64,000 nt of DNA from positions 1 to 64,000 of the forward strand of contig JACKCC010000016.1 of assembly GCA_020634245.1 (NCBI GenBank), written 5' to 3'. The notes under the pieces are model-generated. The model searched no databases and was not told the origin of the DNA. It was given only the letters and a program-made list of their open reading frames with translations. Numbering within the stretch: the first letter of the stretch is position 1; each line of letters begins with the position of its first letter. This DNA is from Ardenticatenaceae bacterium. GTDB taxonomy: Bacteria > Chloroflexota > Anaerolineae > Promineifilales > Promineifilaceae. Positions 62,990 through 64,000 of this stretch are shown here, one piece after another. Position numbers and translations under genes: made by a program.

Positions 62990-64000
62990 ATGATGATAGT
63001 AATCATGAAGGCGCATGCGACGATGCGCGAAAAATCGGCTGTTATTGCCTGGGCCGAGGATGCTGGTTTTAAGGTTCACCTCTCCGAAGGGGACGAGCAG
63101 ACGATTATTGGTGTGATTGGTGACGGCCGTCCCCTGAACCGTGAACAGGCTGAGCGACTGCCGGGCGTGGAGCGGGTTGTGCCCGTCCTCAAACCGTTCA
63201 AAATTGCCAGCCGCGAATTCAAGCCGGAAAAGACCACCTTCATGCTGGGCGAACACGAGGTCGGCGGCAAAGGGCTGATCATCATGGCCGGCCCCTGTTC
63301 GGTGGAAAGCCGCAGCCAGCTTTTGGAGACGGCGCACGCCGTTAAAGAGGCGGGGGCGCATATTTTGCGGGGCGGTGCTTTTAAGCCGCGTTCTTCGCCG
63401 TATTCTTTCCAGGGGCTGGGCGAAGAAGGGCTGAAATATCTGGCGGAAGCGCGTGAACAGACTGGTATGCCCGTCATTACCGAGGTGATGGAACCGGCGA
63501 TGGTGCCGCTGGTTTGTGAATATGCCGATATTTTGCAGATTGGGGCGCGCAATATGCAGAATTATGCGCTGCTGCATGCGGTGGGTGAATCGCAGCACCC
63601 GGTTTTGCTAAAGCGGGGGATGAGCAGCCTGATTGAAGAGTGGTTGATGTCGGCCGAATATATTTTGAGCCACGGTAACGGCCGTGTCATGCTTTGTGAG
63701 CGCGGTATTCGTACGTTTGAGACGTACACGCGTAATACCTTTGACATCAACGCCATTGCCGTAGCCAAACATTTGTCCCATTTACCGGTGATTGCCGATC
63801 CCAGCCACGCGACGGGGAAATGGGAATACGTATCAGCAGCAGCCAAGGCCAGCGTTGCCGCCGGGGCTGATGGCTTGATCATAGAGGTTCATCCGCATCC
63901 TACGGAAGCGTTGTCGGATGGCGCGCAGTCGTTGAAGCCGAAGCGGTTCGCCCAACTGGTGCAGGAAATGAAGCGGGTAGCCCAGGCGCTGGATCGGGAT
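62990..64000 (+). CDS. aroF: 3-deoxy-7-phosphoheptulonate synthase (DAHP synthase), partial
   Basis: First enzyme of the shikimate pathway; the gene runs off the end of the window after 337 codons. An N-terminal ferredoxin-like (ACT-like) domain to about residue 75 (MIVIMKAHATMREKSAVIAW) is followed by the type I-beta barrel: IIMAGPCSVESRSQLLETA, GGAFKPRSSPYSFQGLGEEGL, LQIGARNMQNYALL, VLLKRGMSSLIEEWL, IADPSHATGKW and IIEVHPHPTEALSDGAQSL. Start at 62990 or the next codon; GAGGGACGAGG lies upstream. Confidence 0.95.
   Translation, partial: MMIVIMKAHATMREKSAVIAWAEDAGFKVHLSEGDEQTIIGVIGDGRPLNREQAERLPGVERVVPVLKPFKIASREFKPEKTTFMLGEHEVGGKGLIIMAGPCSVESRSQLLETAHAVKEAGAHILRGGAFKPRSSPYSFQGLGEEGLKYLAEAREQTGMPVITEVMEPAMVPLVCEYADILQIGARNMQNYALLHAVGESQHPVLLKRGMSSLIEEWLMSAEYILSHGNGRVMLCERGIRTFETYTRNTFDINAIAVAKHLSHLPVIADPSHATGKWEYVSAAAKASVAAGADGLIIEVHPHPTEALSDGAQSLKPKRFAQLVQEMKRVAQALDRD

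Overview
The window looks like a chromosomal stretch of an uncultured or little-studied bacterium, most plausibly a Chloroflexota (Anaerolineae-like) member. This placement is an inference from overall gene style: many lipoprotein solute-binding proteins with Ser/Thr/Pro-rich linkers, a T-box in front of thrS, a nickel superoxide dismutase, a CoaX-type pantothenate kinase and long regulatory proteins with GAF, cyclase or WD40 domains. No rRNA or tRNA gene is present to settle it. No phage, transposase or CRISPR array was seen.

Layout. 1-6.7 kb: ssb, an arsR-arsM pair, plsX-fabF, a NERD-like membrane protein with an MBL hydrolase, and phoU. 6.7-14 kb: a complete branched-chain amino-acid-type ABC importer (substrate-binding protein, two permeases, two ATPases) with a second paralogous binding protein at its end. 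14-20 kb: a hypothetical protein, an unusual double-domain binding protein, plsY, a JAMM peptidase, a ferredoxin and a proline-racemase-family enzyme predicted to be a trans-3-hydroxyproline dehydratase. 20.5-26.5 kb: sodX/sodN, a decayed membrane-protein gene, a SDR plus selenoprotein operon, an HpcH-type aldolase and a GAF/cyclase protein. 26.8-32.4 kb: padR-modA-modB, a membrane WD40 protein and a GNAT. 32.5-41.4 kb: uvrA, a PA14/golvesin secreted protein, HIT and kinase genes, a T-box-controlled thrS and a pgeF-like gene. 41.5-47.5 kb: ftsK, menG/ubiE, a second selenoprotein, a kinase and a SDR. 47.7-52.7 kb: a MacB-like ABC exporter with a lipoprotein HlyD adaptor. 52.7-64 kb: a PIN/Phd toxin-antitoxin pair, a radical SAM protein, a PII-like protein with a cation/proton antiporter, a fused aconitase X, coaX, a binding protein, an alpha/beta-hydrolase-like protein and an aroF running off the end.

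The three most unusual signals are not ordinary genes. (1) The palindromic octamer ACGGCCGT, often inside the 10-mer AACGGCCGTT, occurs about 108 times by hand count, where roughly one or two are expected by chance. It lies inside and between genes on a mosaic pattern and is absent from uvrA and thrS. (2) Two genes are interrupted by an in-frame TGA exactly at a catalytic cysteine position (CxxU in an AhpD-like protein, UxxC in a DsbA-like protein). Each TGA is followed by a hairpin whose apical loop begins after the same 17-nt distance, so both are predicted selenoproteins. (3) Intergenic spacers are full of short, word-like, loosely tandem repeats that fold into hairpins. Four separated spacers share one stem (GTCATGCGTCA/TGACGCATGAC), two others share a second (GTGACAGTCACTT), and similar text also occurs in frame in linkers of coding genes (fused aconitase X, ftsK, pgeF).

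Metabolic threads: molybdate and branched-chain substrate import, phospholipid initiation (plsX, plsY, fabF), menaquinone methylation, arsenic methylation, superoxide defence by a Ni enzyme, and possible 3-hydroxyproline catabolism through two different dehydratase families. Start codons were chosen from Shine-Dalgarno spacing (about 5-9 nt) where that discriminated.
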